Positions 43,232-53,195 are shown, counted from the first letter of the stretch. The stretch is 64,000 nucleotides of DNA from Collibacillus ludicampi (GCF_023705585.1 NZ_BOQE01000001.1:1067341-1131340), one strand, 5' to 3'. Notes: generated by a model not told the origin, from the sequence alone. Numbers and translations are program-made.

Positions 43232-45436
43232 TTAAGATCGCTGAATAGGAAGAAGGATATTAACCGTGGTACCTTTACCTTCTTCACTCTCGATTTCGAT
43301 TTTACCTTTATGGTTCTCGATGATTTTATAGCAGACCATTAATCCTAGGCCAGTACCTTTTTCCTTCATGGTATAAAAGGGTTCTCCAAGTTTGGATAAA
43401 CGTTCTTTAGGAATTCCGCACCCCTCATCGATAAAACGAAGCATGATCTTTTCATTTCCGTAACGACGGCATTGAATTCGTATATGACCACCCTCCGGCA
43501 TAGCTTCCATCGCATTTTTAATTATATTAATAAAGACCTGTTTCAGTTGATTCCTCTCACAATAAATGGAAGGAAGCTCAGGTTCGATGTCCAATTCGAT
43601 TTGGATATTTCGAAGTGACATTTGAGGTTCCATCAAAGTCATGATATCAGTCAATAAGACGGATAAATCATTCTCTGTAAATTTAACAGTATGTGGTTTG
43701 GCTAAGAGTAAAAATTCGTTGATGATGGATTCAATCCGGTCGATTTCGGATAACATCAGATCAAAATATTTTTTATCATCCGTATGGGGTTTTAGGAACT
43801 GTAAGAATCCCTTAATGCTCGTGAGTGGATTCCGAATTTCATGAGCCACACCGGCTGCCAATTCCCCAACGACAGCCAGTTTTTCGGATTTCCTTAAAAG
43901 TTCCTCTGTTTTTCTCTGTTCCGTTACATCTCGACCTACCACCAATACCTGTTCAACTTCTCCTTGCTCATTGACCACCGGGGTTCCAATGACTTCTACC
44001 GTGATCCATCCTCCATTCACATGCTTATATCTAAACTCGACTCTTGTTGGACTTTTATTTATTATCATCTCTGCAAACTTTTCTTTAATGTAGGGAATGT
44101 CCTCGGGATGAACCATATCAAAAGCTGAATTTCCTTCATACATTTCGGGTGAGAACCCTAAGATTGTCTTATGAGATGGGGATGCGTATTGAACCACCCC
44201 GTTCACATCCAAAACTATAATCAAGTCAGACATGTTATCAGCAATCAGTCGATATTTGGCTTCGCTTTTTTGAAGAGCTTCTTCCGCGCGCTTTCGTACG
44301 GTAATATCCCGGATGATAGATAATATAGCTGGTTTATCCATATAAGTGATGGGACTACTTGTGACCTCTACATCTACCAGCTGACCGTCCAGACGAATGA
44401 CTTTCGCTTCGAGGACATCGGGGTCCCCTTTATCTTCCAGTTGTTTTTGTCTGACTTTCAACCGTTCATGAAAATCAGGGTGTACAAATTTAAAAATTGA
44501 TGTACCTATCAATTCATTTTTATCTTGTACCCCCAACATTTTCACGCCGGCTGGATTGATATATAAGATTTTTCCTTCTCTCTGTACCATAATCGGTTCT
44601 GGAGAAAGTTTGACGAGTAGTTGATACTTTTCCTCTGTTTCTCGTAACTTCTTTTCTATATTCTTCCTTTTGGTGATATCCGTGATAAAACCTAAAACCT
44701 CAACCACCTTCCCATCCTTGATAATAGGAGAAAGTGTGGTATTGAAAATCAGTCCGTAGAGTGTTAATTCGAAATATACGACTTTACCTGTAAAAGACTT
44801 TTGAAAATGTTCTTCAACGAGTTCCGCAACGTCTGGTTGAAACACTTCTTTTGCTGTCTTTCCAAACACACGATCAGTAGTGATTCGTAATACATGTGCA
44901 ATAATACCTTCTGAAAACAGGAAAACAATTTCCCCTGTTTTGCGTTTCTTAATTTTAATGACCAAATTCTGCAGATGTTTCACACATTTTAGGTATTCAT
45001 CGCTTAATACATCATTTAAACTGGATCTCTCATATTCCCTTCGGGTAACATTTCTAGAGATTACCCCTACGCCTATGGCGTCCCCGTTAGGATTTAGGAT
45101 TGGGGTATAGATACAATCATAAAACTTAATTTCACCAGAAGAAACGACATCATGGACAACGGAAACTTCCCGCTTCTTTATTAATGCCTCTTCGACATAT
45201 ACATCAAACCTCGCAGCATGGTCTCTGAGTAGTTCTTTCAGGGTTTTTCCAATCATCTCAGATGGGGACAGTCCGAACATCTCTGCCCCTTTCTCATTCA
45301 CTTCAAGAAACGCTCGTTCTTTGTTGTAGATCATCAGACCATCGGTACTTTGAGCAAACCAATACTTTACCATATTTTCTTCTAGATTTTCTCTTTGTAC
45401 TTTCTTGTTCAATAGGATCTGTTTCCCCTTCCCCAT
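43232..45436 (-). CDS. Soluble multi-PAS sensor histidine kinase
   Basis: A 734-residue kinase without membrane segments. Four PAS-like domains are visible at about 20-135 (GLMIYNKERAFLEVNEKGAEMFGL), 160-260, 275-385 (EPIMVQREGKILYINPAGVKMLG) and 400-510 (LIIVLDVNGVVQYASPSHKTILG). HisKA: LAVVGELAAGVAHEIRNPLTSIKGF; HATPase: NIIKNAMEAMPEGG, DEGCGIPKERLSKLGEPFYTMKEKGTGLGL. The core resembles KinA/KinE-type kinases of the sporulation phosphorelay. Start ATG 45436 is preferred; a TTG 21 bases earlier is possible. No response regulator is adjacent, so it may feed a general phosphorelay such as Spo0F. Confidence 0.88.
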   Translation of the reverse strand: MGKGKQILLNKKVQRENLEENMVKYWFAQSTDGLMIYNKERAFLEVNEKGAEMFGLSPSEMIGKTLKELLRDHAARFDVYVEEALIKKREVSVVHDVVSSGEIKFYDCIYTPILNPNGDAIGVGVISRNVTRREYERSSLNDVLSDEYLKCVKHLQNLVIKIKKRKTGEIVFLFSEGIIAHVLRITTDRVFGKTAKEVFQPDVAELVEEHFQKSFTGKVVYFELTLYGLIFNTTLSPIIKDGKVVEVLGFITDITKRKNIEKKLRETEEKYQLLVKLSPEPIMVQREGKILYINPAGVKMLGVQDKNELIGTSIFKFVHPDFHERLKVRQKQLEDKGDPDVLEAKVIRLDGQLVDVEVTSSPITYMDKPAILSIIRDITVRKRAEEALQKSEAKYRLIADNMSDLIIVLDVNGVVQYASPSHKTILGFSPEMYEGNSAFDMVHPEDIPYIKEKFAEMIINKSPTRVEFRYKHVNGGWITVEVIGTPVVNEQGEVEQVLVVGRDVTEQRKTEELLRKSEKLAVVGELAAGVAHEIRNPLTSIKGFLQFLKPHTDDKKYFDLMLSEIDRIESIINEFLLLAKPHTVKFTENDLSVLLTDIMTLMEPQMSLRNIQIELDIEPELPSIYCERNQLKQVFINIIKNAMEAMPEGGHIRIQCRRYGNEKIMLRFIDEGCGIPKERLSKLGEPFYTMKEKGTGLGLMVCYKIIENHKGKIEIESEEGKGTTVNILLPIQRS

Positions 45437-45459
45437 ATGGTGTACGCTCCCAACCAATC

Positions 45460-47580
45460 CTAGTGCAACTGTAAATATCCGTGCTTGTCTATCCTGGCAA
45501 ATACATCTTTTTCAAAGTGAAGAAATTGATGTGACTTGTTTCCTATTTGTATAATCGTCCCTTCCAAAGCATATTTGATCTTGATGGTTTGTCCATCGGG
45601 GACTCGAATACAGGTGGGGATGCCTCCACGTGTACCTGCTTCCCCAATTTCGGCTCCGAACTCCGCATAGATTTCCCCCCCACGAAGCAATCCCTCTACG
45701 ACGACCTTCCCGCCAGAATGAATTTTCGTGTTAATGATTCCTTGCCCGACAATATAAATGTCTCCACTACAGAAAATTTCACTGTTGAATGCATAAGGAA
45801 TCGTTATGGAAGCATTGGGTTCTAAAGGTGTGTTACTAAACTCATAGAGTTTTTTCACCTGTTTGATCAATTCCCGCAGGTCTTCTGGTCCTTTCAAATG
45901 GGCGGGAATAAGCTTAAGGAAACCGTTGATTAATTCATTACCTAGTTCCTTATATTCATCATTTAGGATTTGTTCCATATCCGCCTTCATTATCATTTGG
46001 GTATACTCTTTAATGACAAGAGGTAATGTATTGAACTTTTTCTCAAGTAAGATACGTATTAATGAGCTTAATCCCATCTTGGCGATATCTGATGTTTTAA
46101 AGCCGGGAGCCGAATAGATCTGATTAATCGCAGCAGAAAGACTTTCTAATTGACTATGAATTTTCTTTAACAGCTGCCCCAATTCATAGATAAAAGGATT
46201 CCTTTTCCCCGCAGTAAGATGGCTGTTTATCACGTTCTTATTGATGAAAATTCGGTTCCCCGCTTGGATATTGGCACGATTGACATTTCCGTGTACCAAT
46301 ACATCCTCGATGGCATCCACCAACATTCTCTCATCCACATTCCCTTGAATTTCAACATCCCCTGTATACCGAATATTACCTGAATGTACATTTACGTCTT
46401 CCGTATGAAGTAATTTCGGTATAATGGAAATTTTGGCGATCATCCCACGGATTTCAAACTTGGGTCGTCCAGAACCCAAGGCCACAATCTTGCTCCCCTT
46501 CTCAATGAAATCCACACCTCTTCCTAGCTCCACCACTAATTCTTGAGCAGGATCCGGAGGAACGGTTTCCCCCGTAACCGTTACACCCGGTTTTCCAGGT
46601 TGCGGCGGATGAATAACAGCTATTACCTGTCCAGCATTTACATTGGCAATCGATTTAATTACTCGATAATCCACTGACCCATCTCCCGATTTATTCGGAC
46701 CATTTAATCTCGTTTCGGTGTCAACAAGTATTTCGAGCCAACCGTCTTTTCCTTTTTGAGGCGCAATCCCTTTCGCGATTTCAAAAGTCCCTGGTTCCGT
46801 CGTTTCGGTTGCTTTCAAGATTTCAATCTTTTGAATCCCTGTTTTGATGTTCAATTCCTGCATTTTTTGGACAACGTGATTAGGGTTGAGGTGATTCCAA
46901 ACCTCGACGGTTTCTTTTACCTCCAACTGGATATGATGATTTGGCTCCTGATCTATAAGGGTACAGGTCTTCTTGTATCCAGGTTGAATATGCAGGGTGG
47001 CCGTCATCTTTTTCTCATCCAGTTCGATCGACCACTCCGTATGTTTAATTTCATGATTTAATTCCACTTTAATTGTGTCTTTTTCCGATATGACGGTTGT
47101 TTTTCTCACTAACTCTCCGTTTTTGTAGAGAGAGACTCCTTTCGCAGGAGTGATCATTGGATAATGCGAAGGCGTTTCCTTACAATAAATACGGCCATCC
47201 TTCACCCATACCGATCCGAATTCCTTGTCCGCTTCGGGTCCCCTATCTTTGGTGTAACCTATGCGTTCGGTACTCGTAGAAGAGAGAGTTGTTTCTGCTG
47301 GTAATTTTTCCGCATCTGGAAAGTCAAGTTTGGTTTCTTCCACCGAAAATTCTAGTTCATCCTTTTTCGTAGAGAGATTCTCTCTATGTATGCCGTTCAC
47401 CGGTCTTTTCTTTATGAGCCTGACAATGGCAGGTTTTGACCCAATGCCCAAAAAACCTTTAGATTCAGGCTCAATAATCTCGATATCCACTTCTTGTATG
47501 GTGGCATCTAGCAATTGTAACCCGACTTCAATCGCTTCTTTTACGTTTTTTCCTTTGGATATGATTCCGTTACCGCTCAT
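45460..47580 (-). CDS. Jag_N-DUF342 (FapA-like) polymerising protein
   Basis: A 706-residue protein. Residues 1-58 (SKGKNVKEAIEVGLQLLDAT, IEPESKGFLGIGSKPAIVRL) match the Jag_N domain of SpoIIIJ-associated Jag proteins. From about 120 on it has a DUF342/FapA region with KGVSLYKNGELV, DYRVIKSIANVNAGQVIAVI, TVTGETVPPDPA and a beta-helix-like segment VHSGNIRYTGDVEIQGNVDERMLV plus EIFCSGDIYIVGQGIINTKIHSGGKVVVEGLLRGGEIY near the C-terminus. FapA of Vibrio regulates signalling through IIA-Glc; Firmicute members are uncharacterised. Its ATG overlaps the phosphatase stop (ATGA). Confidence 0.82.
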   Translation of the reverse strand: MSGNGIISKGKNVKEAIEVGLQLLDATIQEVDIEIIEPESKGFLGIGSKPAIVRLIKKRPVNGIHRENLSTKKDELEFSVEETKLDFPDAEKLPAETTLSSTSTERIGYTKDRGPEADKEFGSVWVKDGRIYCKETPSHYPMITPAKGVSLYKNGELVRKTTVISEKDTIKVELNHEIKHTEWSIELDEKKMTATLHIQPGYKKTCTLIDQEPNHHIQLEVKETVEVWNHLNPNHVVQKMQELNIKTGIQKIEILKATETTEPGTFEIAKGIAPQKGKDGWLEILVDTETRLNGPNKSGDGSVDYRVIKSIANVNAGQVIAVIHPPQPGKPGVTVTGETVPPDPAQELVVELGRGVDFIEKGSKIVALGSGRPKFEIRGMIAKISIIPKLLHTEDVNVHSGNIRYTGDVEIQGNVDERMLVDAIEDVLVHGNVNRANIQAGNRIFINKNVINSHLTAGKRNPFIYELGQLLKKIHSQLESLSAAINQIYSAPGFKTSDIAKMGLSSLIRILLEKKFNTLPLVIKEYTQMIMKADMEQILNDEYKELGNELINGFLKLIPAHLKGPEDLRELIKQVKKLYEFSNTPLEPNASITIPYAFNSEIFCSGDIYIVGQGIINTKIHSGGKVVVEGLLRGGEIYAEFGAEIGEAGTRGGIPTCIRVPDGQTIKIKYALEGTIIQIGNKSHQFLHFEKDVFARIDKHGYLQLH

Positions 47581-48443
47581 TCTTCCTTCTCCTTTATGCT
47601 TGAATCATAGGGAGAATTAAAGCTGGATATATCCGTGGTTTGCTCTCCAACTTTTAGAATCACCATCGTAATATCGTCTTTTAGAGGGGTACCATCTGTA
47701 TAAGAGTCGACCGCATCAATCACCATTTTTTCAATCTCGTTCACACTTTTCCGCTGATGTTGGAGGAGGACATTGATCAACCGTTCTCGCTTAAACTGCT
47801 CCCCTTCCGAATTTTGAGCCTCTATGATTCCGTCAGTATAGAAATAGATATAATCATCTGTCTTTAACTGTAGCTTCGCTTCTTGATAAACTTGATTGGG
47901 TAACCCGCCTAACATAATCCCAGATACTTTCGGAAGTTCTTCTATTTTATTTCCTCTAACGAGTAACGGAAGATTATGACCGGCATTTGCGTAAGTCAGG
48001 ATACATGTACTAGGATCCCAATCTGCACAGAATACCGTGACAAAAGAGCGCAACGAACGTAAATCTTTATACAAGGCATTGTTCATCGCGGTCAGTGTTT
48101 CACCCGGTCCTGCGGTGTGCTCCGTAGCGCTGCGAAAAGCTCCCCGAGTTAAAATCATGAGCATCGCGGCTGGGATACCTTTCCCCATGACATCCCCAAT
48201 TACGATTCGGAGTTTTCCGTTGTTTAAAGGATAAAAATCATAATAATCTCCACCAATCAACCTGGCCGGGATGGATGAACCGGTTAATTCTCCACTAATC
48301 AGCTTTGGTTTTTCCCCATTTAACAAGGTGGTTTGAATATTTCGTGCTAGATTGATTTCCCTCCATAGGAATTTATCCATCTCCTCAAGATTCGGAGTTG
48401 TATTCAGCTGGTGATGGAAAGATAATCGATTACGGAAGTTCAT
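47577..48443 (-). CDS. PP2C-type (RsbU/SpoIIE-like) serine phosphatase
   Basis: A 288-residue protein; the phosphatase domain covers about 40-265. Motifs: IGGDYYDFYPLNNGKLRIVIGDVMGKGIPAAMLM (metal Asp residues), YANAGHNLPLLV, FYTDGIIEAQNSEGE and KDDITMVIL. A short N-terminal helix (INLARNIQTTLL) is the typical linker of RsbU-like enzymes. It probably dephosphorylates the STAS proteins. Start overlaps the upstream STAS stop (TAATG), end overlaps the DUF342 start, so the genes are tightly coupled. No sensory N-terminal domain is attached. Confidence 0.9.
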   Translation of the reverse strand: MNFRNRLSFHHQLNTTPNLEEMDKFLWREINLARNIQTTLLNGEKPKLISGELTGSSIPARLIGGDYYDFYPLNNGKLRIVIGDVMGKGIPAAMLMILTRGAFRSATEHTAGPGETLTAMNNALYKDLRSLRSFVTVFCADWDPSTCILTYANAGHNLPLLVRGNKIEELPKVSGIMLGGLPNQVYQEAKLQLKTDDYIYFYTDGIIEAQNSEGEQFKRERLINVLLQHQRKSVNEIEKMVIDAVDSYTDGTPLKDDITMVILKVGEQTTDISSFNSPYDSSIKEKEE

Positions 48444-48763
48444 TAGAGTCGCTCCTTTTGGAGGGCTTCTAGGATTGTAAACAATCCTACAATTTCAAAA
48501 ATCTGCTTTGTCGTTTCATCCATCCCTTCGAGATGAATCTTAAACCTCTTTTCTTGTGCCAAATAAATTAATTCCATAATGGCTCCAATACCAGTAGAAT
48601 CAATAAATTCTAAGTTAGAAAGATCAATGACCAAAGAAGAAAAATTACTAGGGATTTCGTCAATTTTGCTTGAAAATACATCTATCGTTGTAATATCCAG
48701 TACACCATTTACTTTGAACAGGACATGGATGTCTTGATTCTGGATATCAATTGTTAAACTCAT
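48443..48763 (-). CDS. STAS-domain protein, 2
   Basis: A 106-residue STAS protein with LSNLEFIDSTGIGAIMELIYLA; the Ser at about 56 is the expected phosphorylation site. It lies next to the phosphatase gene and 30 bases after the sensor gene. It and STAS 1 may be alternative substrates of the HATPase kinase (53196-54176). Confidence 0.88.
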   Translation of the reverse strand: MSLTIDIQNQDIHVLFKVNGVLDITTIDVFSSKIDEIPSNFSSLVIDLSNLEFIDSTGIGAIMELIYLAQEKRFKIHLEGMDETTKQIFEIVGLFTILEALQKERL

Positions 48764-48792
48764 TGGAATCCATCCTTCTATCGGTTTTTGAG

Positions 48793-50379
48793 TTAAAGTT
48801 TGAATTTTTTTATGTGTTCAAGAAGGTTATTCGATAAATCGGACAAGTCTCTTGACTGATCATGAAGAGACTTCAACAGATCAGATAATGTGAGGGTCAT
48901 ATCGGTCGTTGCCGCTGTATGATCCTTGGCAATTTGTCGCATCACATGAATCTTCTCCAAAAGCTCTTTCTCTTTTTCGGTTTCGGGTCTGGATTGAAGA
49001 TATCTTTCGATGAAATCAAGGGAATTCATCATCTCTTCTAACTGTTCTCGAGCATGCATGGTCGTTTCCATTGAGATGGTAAACATTTTCTCAACAGATT
49101 GATTGGCTTCAGCTTCCAATAGGACGGCCATCCTTCGGGCTTTGATGGCCTGCTCACTCGTATCCTTGAGTACCTGATGTAAGGTTTTGGTCATGCGATT
49201 GATACTTTCAGACAGTTTTCTAAGTTCATTGTTATCCTGCACGTGACTACGGGAAGTAAAGTCACCGGCTTCCAACAATTTAATATGTTTTTTAATCCGT
49301 TGAATGTTTTCGTAGATTCGATGAAAGAAACCAACCGTAACGAAAAACAATCCAAGCATCGATACCAAACCGAACACAATCAAAAGAATGGAATGGCGAT
49401 ACATTGGCCAACTCATGGCTCCATAATCCAAGGCAATGTAAATGGTTTGATCCTTATTGCAGGGAATGAACATCTTATAAACTTTGTTTCCGTTTACCTT
49501 TTCTACATAGTAGATTTTATCCGGCTTGTCGGCCAACTTGGTTAATGTTTCCTCATCTTTCTCACTCTCGAATTTGAATTGTCCGTACTCAATCTTTTTC
49601 ATAGGAGGATACAATTTCTTCGCCAAACTAGGATCTTTAAAAACATGGGGATTGACAACCGCTATTTCTTTAACTAAAGGATTGCTTTTCATGACTTGGC
49701 TGATCCAAGCATTAGGACCCACTTGTTCCGTAAATTGGTAAACCTCGTTCGCTTGAATGTAAGGATCGATGATATAATTCGCTCCTGGGCGATGATAATA
49801 GGCATATTTGAAAAATTCAGGTTTATCGGTGTGGGAACCCGATTGGGAAATAGGGAGAACCATGATGTTTTTTTCTGTATAAGCGCCACCCGAAACTCTT
49901 GGTACATCTCCTTTTAATAAGTCGAACATGGGACGTGTTGCATCAGGACCGAATTGTTTAAAAGAGAAACCTACTTCTTTAGGATCAGTTGCCTTCACTC
50001 CAATCACGTCATCTCCGTTTTGAGCCAACAGAGTGATCCCTGCCAAACCTAACGAATCTCGCATTTTTATTAATTCTTCATTCCTTATTTCACCCAAACC
50101 CCGGCCTTGCAACTGGTCACTGATATACTTGGCACAAGCAATCAACTTCAAATCGATTTGATGCTCGATCGATTTGGAGGCCATATTGGTTTCTTGAATC
50201 CCTTGTTCAACACTTTGAGCGACTAATAATCCTTGGTTCTCTACATCTTTAGAAATTTGTTCATTGATAAAATATAATTGAATCGTTCCTGAGAATAATG
50301 CAATTACGAGCAACGTGATGAGTGAGCGGATCAAAAATTGAAATCGTAAAGTCGTTGTCTGTTCCTGGTTAGTAATCAT
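48793..50379 (-). CDS. Two-TM sensor with HAMP and coiled coil, no output domain
   Basis: A 528-residue membrane protein. TM1 at about 15-35 (FLIRSLITLLVIALFSGTIQL), an extracytoplasmic Cache-like sensor of about 290 residues, TM2 at about 330-352 (ILLIVFGLVSMLGLFFVTVGF), HAMP (about 353-405), then a long helical tail (about 405-528) without the chemoreceptor hairpin tip or any kinase, cyclase or phosphatase domain. The architecture could pass a signal by protein contact to the STAS/phosphatase module directly downstream. The cytoplasmic tail resembles a shortened receptor helix. RBS region at 50380-50395 contains AGAGGAGAG. Confidence 0.8.
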   Translation of the reverse strand: MITNQEQTTTLRFQFLIRSLITLLVIALFSGTIQLYFINEQISKDVENQGLLVAQSVEQGIQETNMASKSIEHQIDLKLIACAKYISDQLQGRGLGEIRNEELIKMRDSLGLAGITLLAQNGDDVIGVKATDPKEVGFSFKQFGPDATRPMFDLLKGDVPRVSGGAYTEKNIMVLPISQSGSHTDKPEFFKYAYYHRPGANYIIDPYIQANEVYQFTEQVGPNAWISQVMKSNPLVKEIAVVNPHVFKDPSLAKKLYPPMKKIEYGQFKFESEKDEETLTKLADKPDKIYYVEKVNGNKVYKMFIPCNKDQTIYIALDYGAMSWPMYRHSILLIVFGLVSMLGLFFVTVGFFHRIYENIQRIKKHIKLLEAGDFTSRSHVQDNNELRKLSESINRMTKTLHQVLKDTSEQAIKARRMAVLLEAEANQSVEKMFTISMETTMHAREQLEEMMNSLDFIERYLQSRPETEKEKELLEKIHVMRQIAKDHTAATTDMTLTLSDLLKSLHDQSRDLSDLSNNLLEHIKKFKL

Positions 50380-50412
50380 ATTGAATACTCTCCTCTAACT
50401 GAATACTCCCCT

Positions 50413-51900
50413 CTACTTTACCCTTCGCTGAGCTAGTTTGCGTAGTGTTACCTTGTCGGTTTTTCCTTGAACCACAGGGATCTCCTGAATGGTTATAAAT
50501 CGATCCGGAACTTTAAAATTGGCAATCTGGGACGAACAAAACATACGCAATTCATGCGCATCACACGTTCCATTCGGAACAATAAAAGCCACGATTTCTT
50601 CACCAAAAGCCGGGTGCGGGATCCCTACGACAGCGGATTGAGAAACCGAAGGATGACGATTCAAGAAATTCTCGATTTCTGCAGGAAAAACAGGTTGCCC
50701 GCCTTTTTTAATCATGTCTTTCTTTCTACCTACAATCTTCAGCCGATTATTTTCCGTTCGTTTCACCAAATCTCCGGTGGTAAACCATCCGTCCTCGGAA
50801 TAAACATCTTTTGTTAAATCCGGTCGTTGGTAATAGCCTGTAAAGGCTGCTTTCGGAGAACGGAAAATGACCTCTCCGATACCATCCTCCGTTTCCTGCT
50901 CAATCTTAAAATCAACACCTGAGAAAACCTCCCATTCAATGCCGTTACGTAAATCATCAGGCGTATACATCAATAACCCTAATTCGGATAAGCCATAGAT
51001 CCCCAGAAATCCACAGCTGATTCCTTCGGCTATCCTTTCTATCAATTCTTCCCGTATGATCTCCCCCGCAAAGATGCATAGATCAAAACGATTCAAAATG
51101 GCAGGGTTCATATGTTTAATAAACGTGTAGATTCCTTGAAACACGGAGGGTGTACTGTTCACCTTGTTACATTGGTGTTGATCTAATAACGGAATGATTT
51201 TCGGAATATCAAGGTACTCCGTGGCTATGGTTTTCAATCCCGTCCGAAGGCAGGATAGCATCCATACCAGTCCATAGGGTGCAGTCGGATTAAGCGTTTG
51301 AAACACCGAATCCTGTTTTGAAAGTTGGGTTACACTCAACAGATTGTCAGACCAATTTTGGAGCGCCTCCGTTGTTAACATGATTCCTTTGGGAACCCCC
51401 GTACTTCCGGATGAGCATCCGATCAAATCAATCTCTTGTTGTTCGATAGGGCGGGGGAGGCCAGCGATTTCAATCTTTTCCCAATGGAACGAATCCTCCG
51501 ATTCGTAGAAGACGGTTTGCTTACCGCTCTCTTTCGCCCATTTCTTCACTTCCTCACCGAATAAAAACCCTTGATGTTCCTTTACGGTGAAGATGATGTG
51601 AGGAGCCGTGATGTTCAGTACGCTTGTTAAATCTTCCTTTCGATATTGCCAACTTAAAGGAACCACGATCCCGCCACATTGATTAATGGCAATGGTAAGT
51701 GCCAGATATGCCGGAATGGAAGGGACTAATAATCCGACCTTTTTTCCGCGTAAGCTCCCCTCCTGTTGAAGAAGTTCCCGATATTTTTCGATCTCCTTTT
51801 TTAAGTCAGATAAGGTATAGGTGTTTGTGAAGGTGACTAATACTGTTTTTTCCAGATTCACCTCTGGTTGCTGAAAAATCCATTCATAGAATGTCCTCAT
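50413..51900 (-). CDS. AMP-forming acyl ligase
   Basis: A 495-residue ANL-superfamily adenylating enzyme. P-loop IGCSSGSTGVPKGIML (about 172-187), GIYGLSELGLL, GDLVKRTENNRLKIVGRKKDMIKKGGQPVFPAEIE and the C-terminal catalytic Lys in VQGKTDKVTLRKLA are intact. Its ATG overlaps the end of the ACP gene (ATGA), so it most likely loads an acyl group on that ACP. The acyl specificity cannot be read; the domain size fits a stand-alone acyl-ACP or acyl-CoA ligase. Confidence 0.88.
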   Translation of the reverse strand: MRTFYEWIFQQPEVNLEKTVLVTFTNTYTLSDLKKEIEKYRELLQQEGSLRGKKVGLLVPSIPAYLALTIAINQCGGIVVPLSWQYRKEDLTSVLNITAPHIIFTVKEHQGFLFGEEVKKWAKESGKQTVFYESEDSFHWEKIEIAGLPRPIEQQEIDLIGCSSGSTGVPKGIMLTTEALQNWSDNLLSVTQLSKQDSVFQTLNPTAPYGLVWMLSCLRTGLKTIATEYLDIPKIIPLLDQHQCNKVNSTPSVFQGIYTFIKHMNPAILNRFDLCIFAGEIIREELIERIAEGISCGFLGIYGLSELGLLMYTPDDLRNGIEWEVFSGVDFKIEQETEDGIGEVIFRSPKAAFTGYYQRPDLTKDVYSEDGWFTTGDLVKRTENNRLKIVGRKKDMIKKGGQPVFPAEIENFLNRHPSVSQSAVVGIPHPAFGEEIVAFIVPNGTCDAHELRMFCSSQIANFKVPDRFITIQEIPVVQGKTDKVTLRKLAQRRVK

Positions 51901-52133
51901 AAAGAACGTCCTCCTGTCAAAGTCCGATACAAATTCTCCACACTTTTGATATCCTCGAAACTTTGAATGGTTCCTAAGTCTAAGCCAAACCTTTTCGAAA
52001 TCTCGATAATGAGGTTCACCATCGACAAGGAATCCATACCCAAATCCTCTTGAAAAGAGGAGTGATTTTGGATTTTTTCCAGAGGAATGTTCGAAATCTC
52101 GGAAACCATGCTACGGAAATCATCTAATGTCAT
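51897..52133 (-). CDS. Acyl carrier protein
   Basis: A 78-residue carrier protein with FQEDLGMDSLSMVNLIIEIS; Ser 35 in DSL is the phosphopantetheine attachment site. It differs from the FabG-linked AcpP and lies between an alpha/beta hydrolase and a ligase, an arrangement seen in small acyl-modification pathways. RBS GAGGAG precedes ATG 52133. Confidence 0.92.
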   Translation of the reverse strand: MTLDDFRSMVSEISNIPLEKIQNHSSFQEDLGMDSLSMVNLIIEISKRFGLDLGTIQSFEDIKSVENLYRTLTGGRSL

Positions 52134-52145
52134 TGGGGACTCCTC

Positions 52146-53195
52146 CTAATCTTCCATAAACCACTGCGCGGATAATTGACGAATTTCGTGGAGCTTAAAA
52201 TTGCAGCAATGGCCCTCTTCCTCGTATTCAACCAACTGGCTGTGAACCAGTTGTTCCTTTAAACCATAAATATCTTGATCGGTCACCATCACATCCTGTC
52301 CTCCGTGAAACAGAAGAATTCTTCGGTCTTTAGGGAGCATTTCCAGGGACGGTAAAAAATCAGCTCCCTCTAACACTTCATTCATTCTTTCGGTAAAATA
52401 ATCGGGCAATCTCACTTTGTCCGTAGGAAGAGCCGGACTGACTGCCACAGTTTTCCTTACCTTCGGATGTTGGCTTCCATAGATAGCCCAGGAAGCCCCT
52501 GAACTCGTACCAAACAGGTAAATCGGAAGATTTTGCGTTGAATGGCATGAAGACTCAATGACCTTATTTACAAACTGGATCCACCGCTGCCTATTTCCTT
52601 TTATACCATTCATGAGATAAGTCTCGCCTTGCCCCGGTCCGTCGAAGCTAACGGTAGCAAAACCGGACCGAACAAAATCCAGCTCATAGGTTATCAACTC
52701 TTCTTTGGAGGAATCTAGGGGATTCACCATAACTACACATCCCTTGGGATGTTGGGGCATTCGAAGCCGTCCTTTACAAAGACATCCGTCGAGCTCAAAG
52801 GAAATATACGTGGTCACATAAGCGGAAAGAGTATCCGCTTGCTGGATCGCACTGAAACATTCCCGGAACCATCTTTCCTTTTCCGGCCCGCGTTGAGGAA
52901 AGATCCAGTACATGAGGTTAAAATATAAGCCTGCAATCCGATACATGTACTCCGCTTGTTCAAGCATTTCTTGTTGTTTCAAAAAATCCGCTTGTTTCTT
53001 TTTATCTATGGCTAATCGATACCAGCCATTAATCCAGTTTTCTTTGCAGGTCAAGGTAGGACGGATTTCAAACAGATCTTGTTTCTCCACTCCATGAGCG
53101 AGCCAACGGTCCCAGAAACCATTGATAAATCTGGCGGTAAATAAGGTTTTGTCGATTGCGGTGGGATTGATTTGTCTGTCCTCAATGGAATGCAT
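52146..53195 (-). CDS. Alpha/beta hydrolase (FrsA/DHPON-hydrolase-like)
   Basis: A 349-residue hydrolase. An all-helical N-terminal cap of about 140 residues (FINGFWDRWLAHGVEK; EQAEYMYRIAGLYFNLMYWIF) precedes the core. The nucleophile lies in LFGTSSGASWAIYG, the acid in LFHGGQDVMVTD, and the His in EEEGHCCNF; FDGPGQGETYL is the oxyanion-loop region. This matches the family of 2,6-dihydroxypseudooxynicotine hydrolase and FrsA-like proteins. Next to the ACP gene it may act as a thioesterase or acyl transferase; this is inference. Confidence 0.85.
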   Translation of the reverse strand: MHSIEDRQINPTAIDKTLFTARFINGFWDRWLAHGVEKQDLFEIRPTLTCKENWINGWYRLAIDKKKQADFLKQQEMLEQAEYMYRIAGLYFNLMYWIFPQRGPEKERWFRECFSAIQQADTLSAYVTTYISFELDGCLCKGRLRMPQHPKGCVVMVNPLDSSKEELITYELDFVRSGFATVSFDGPGQGETYLMNGIKGNRQRWIQFVNKVIESSCHSTQNLPIYLFGTSSGASWAIYGSQHPKVRKTVAVSPALPTDKVRLPDYFTERMNEVLEGADFLPSLEMLPKDRRILLFHGGQDVMVTDQDIYGLKEQLVHSQLVEYEEEGHCCNFKLHEIRQLSAQWFMED

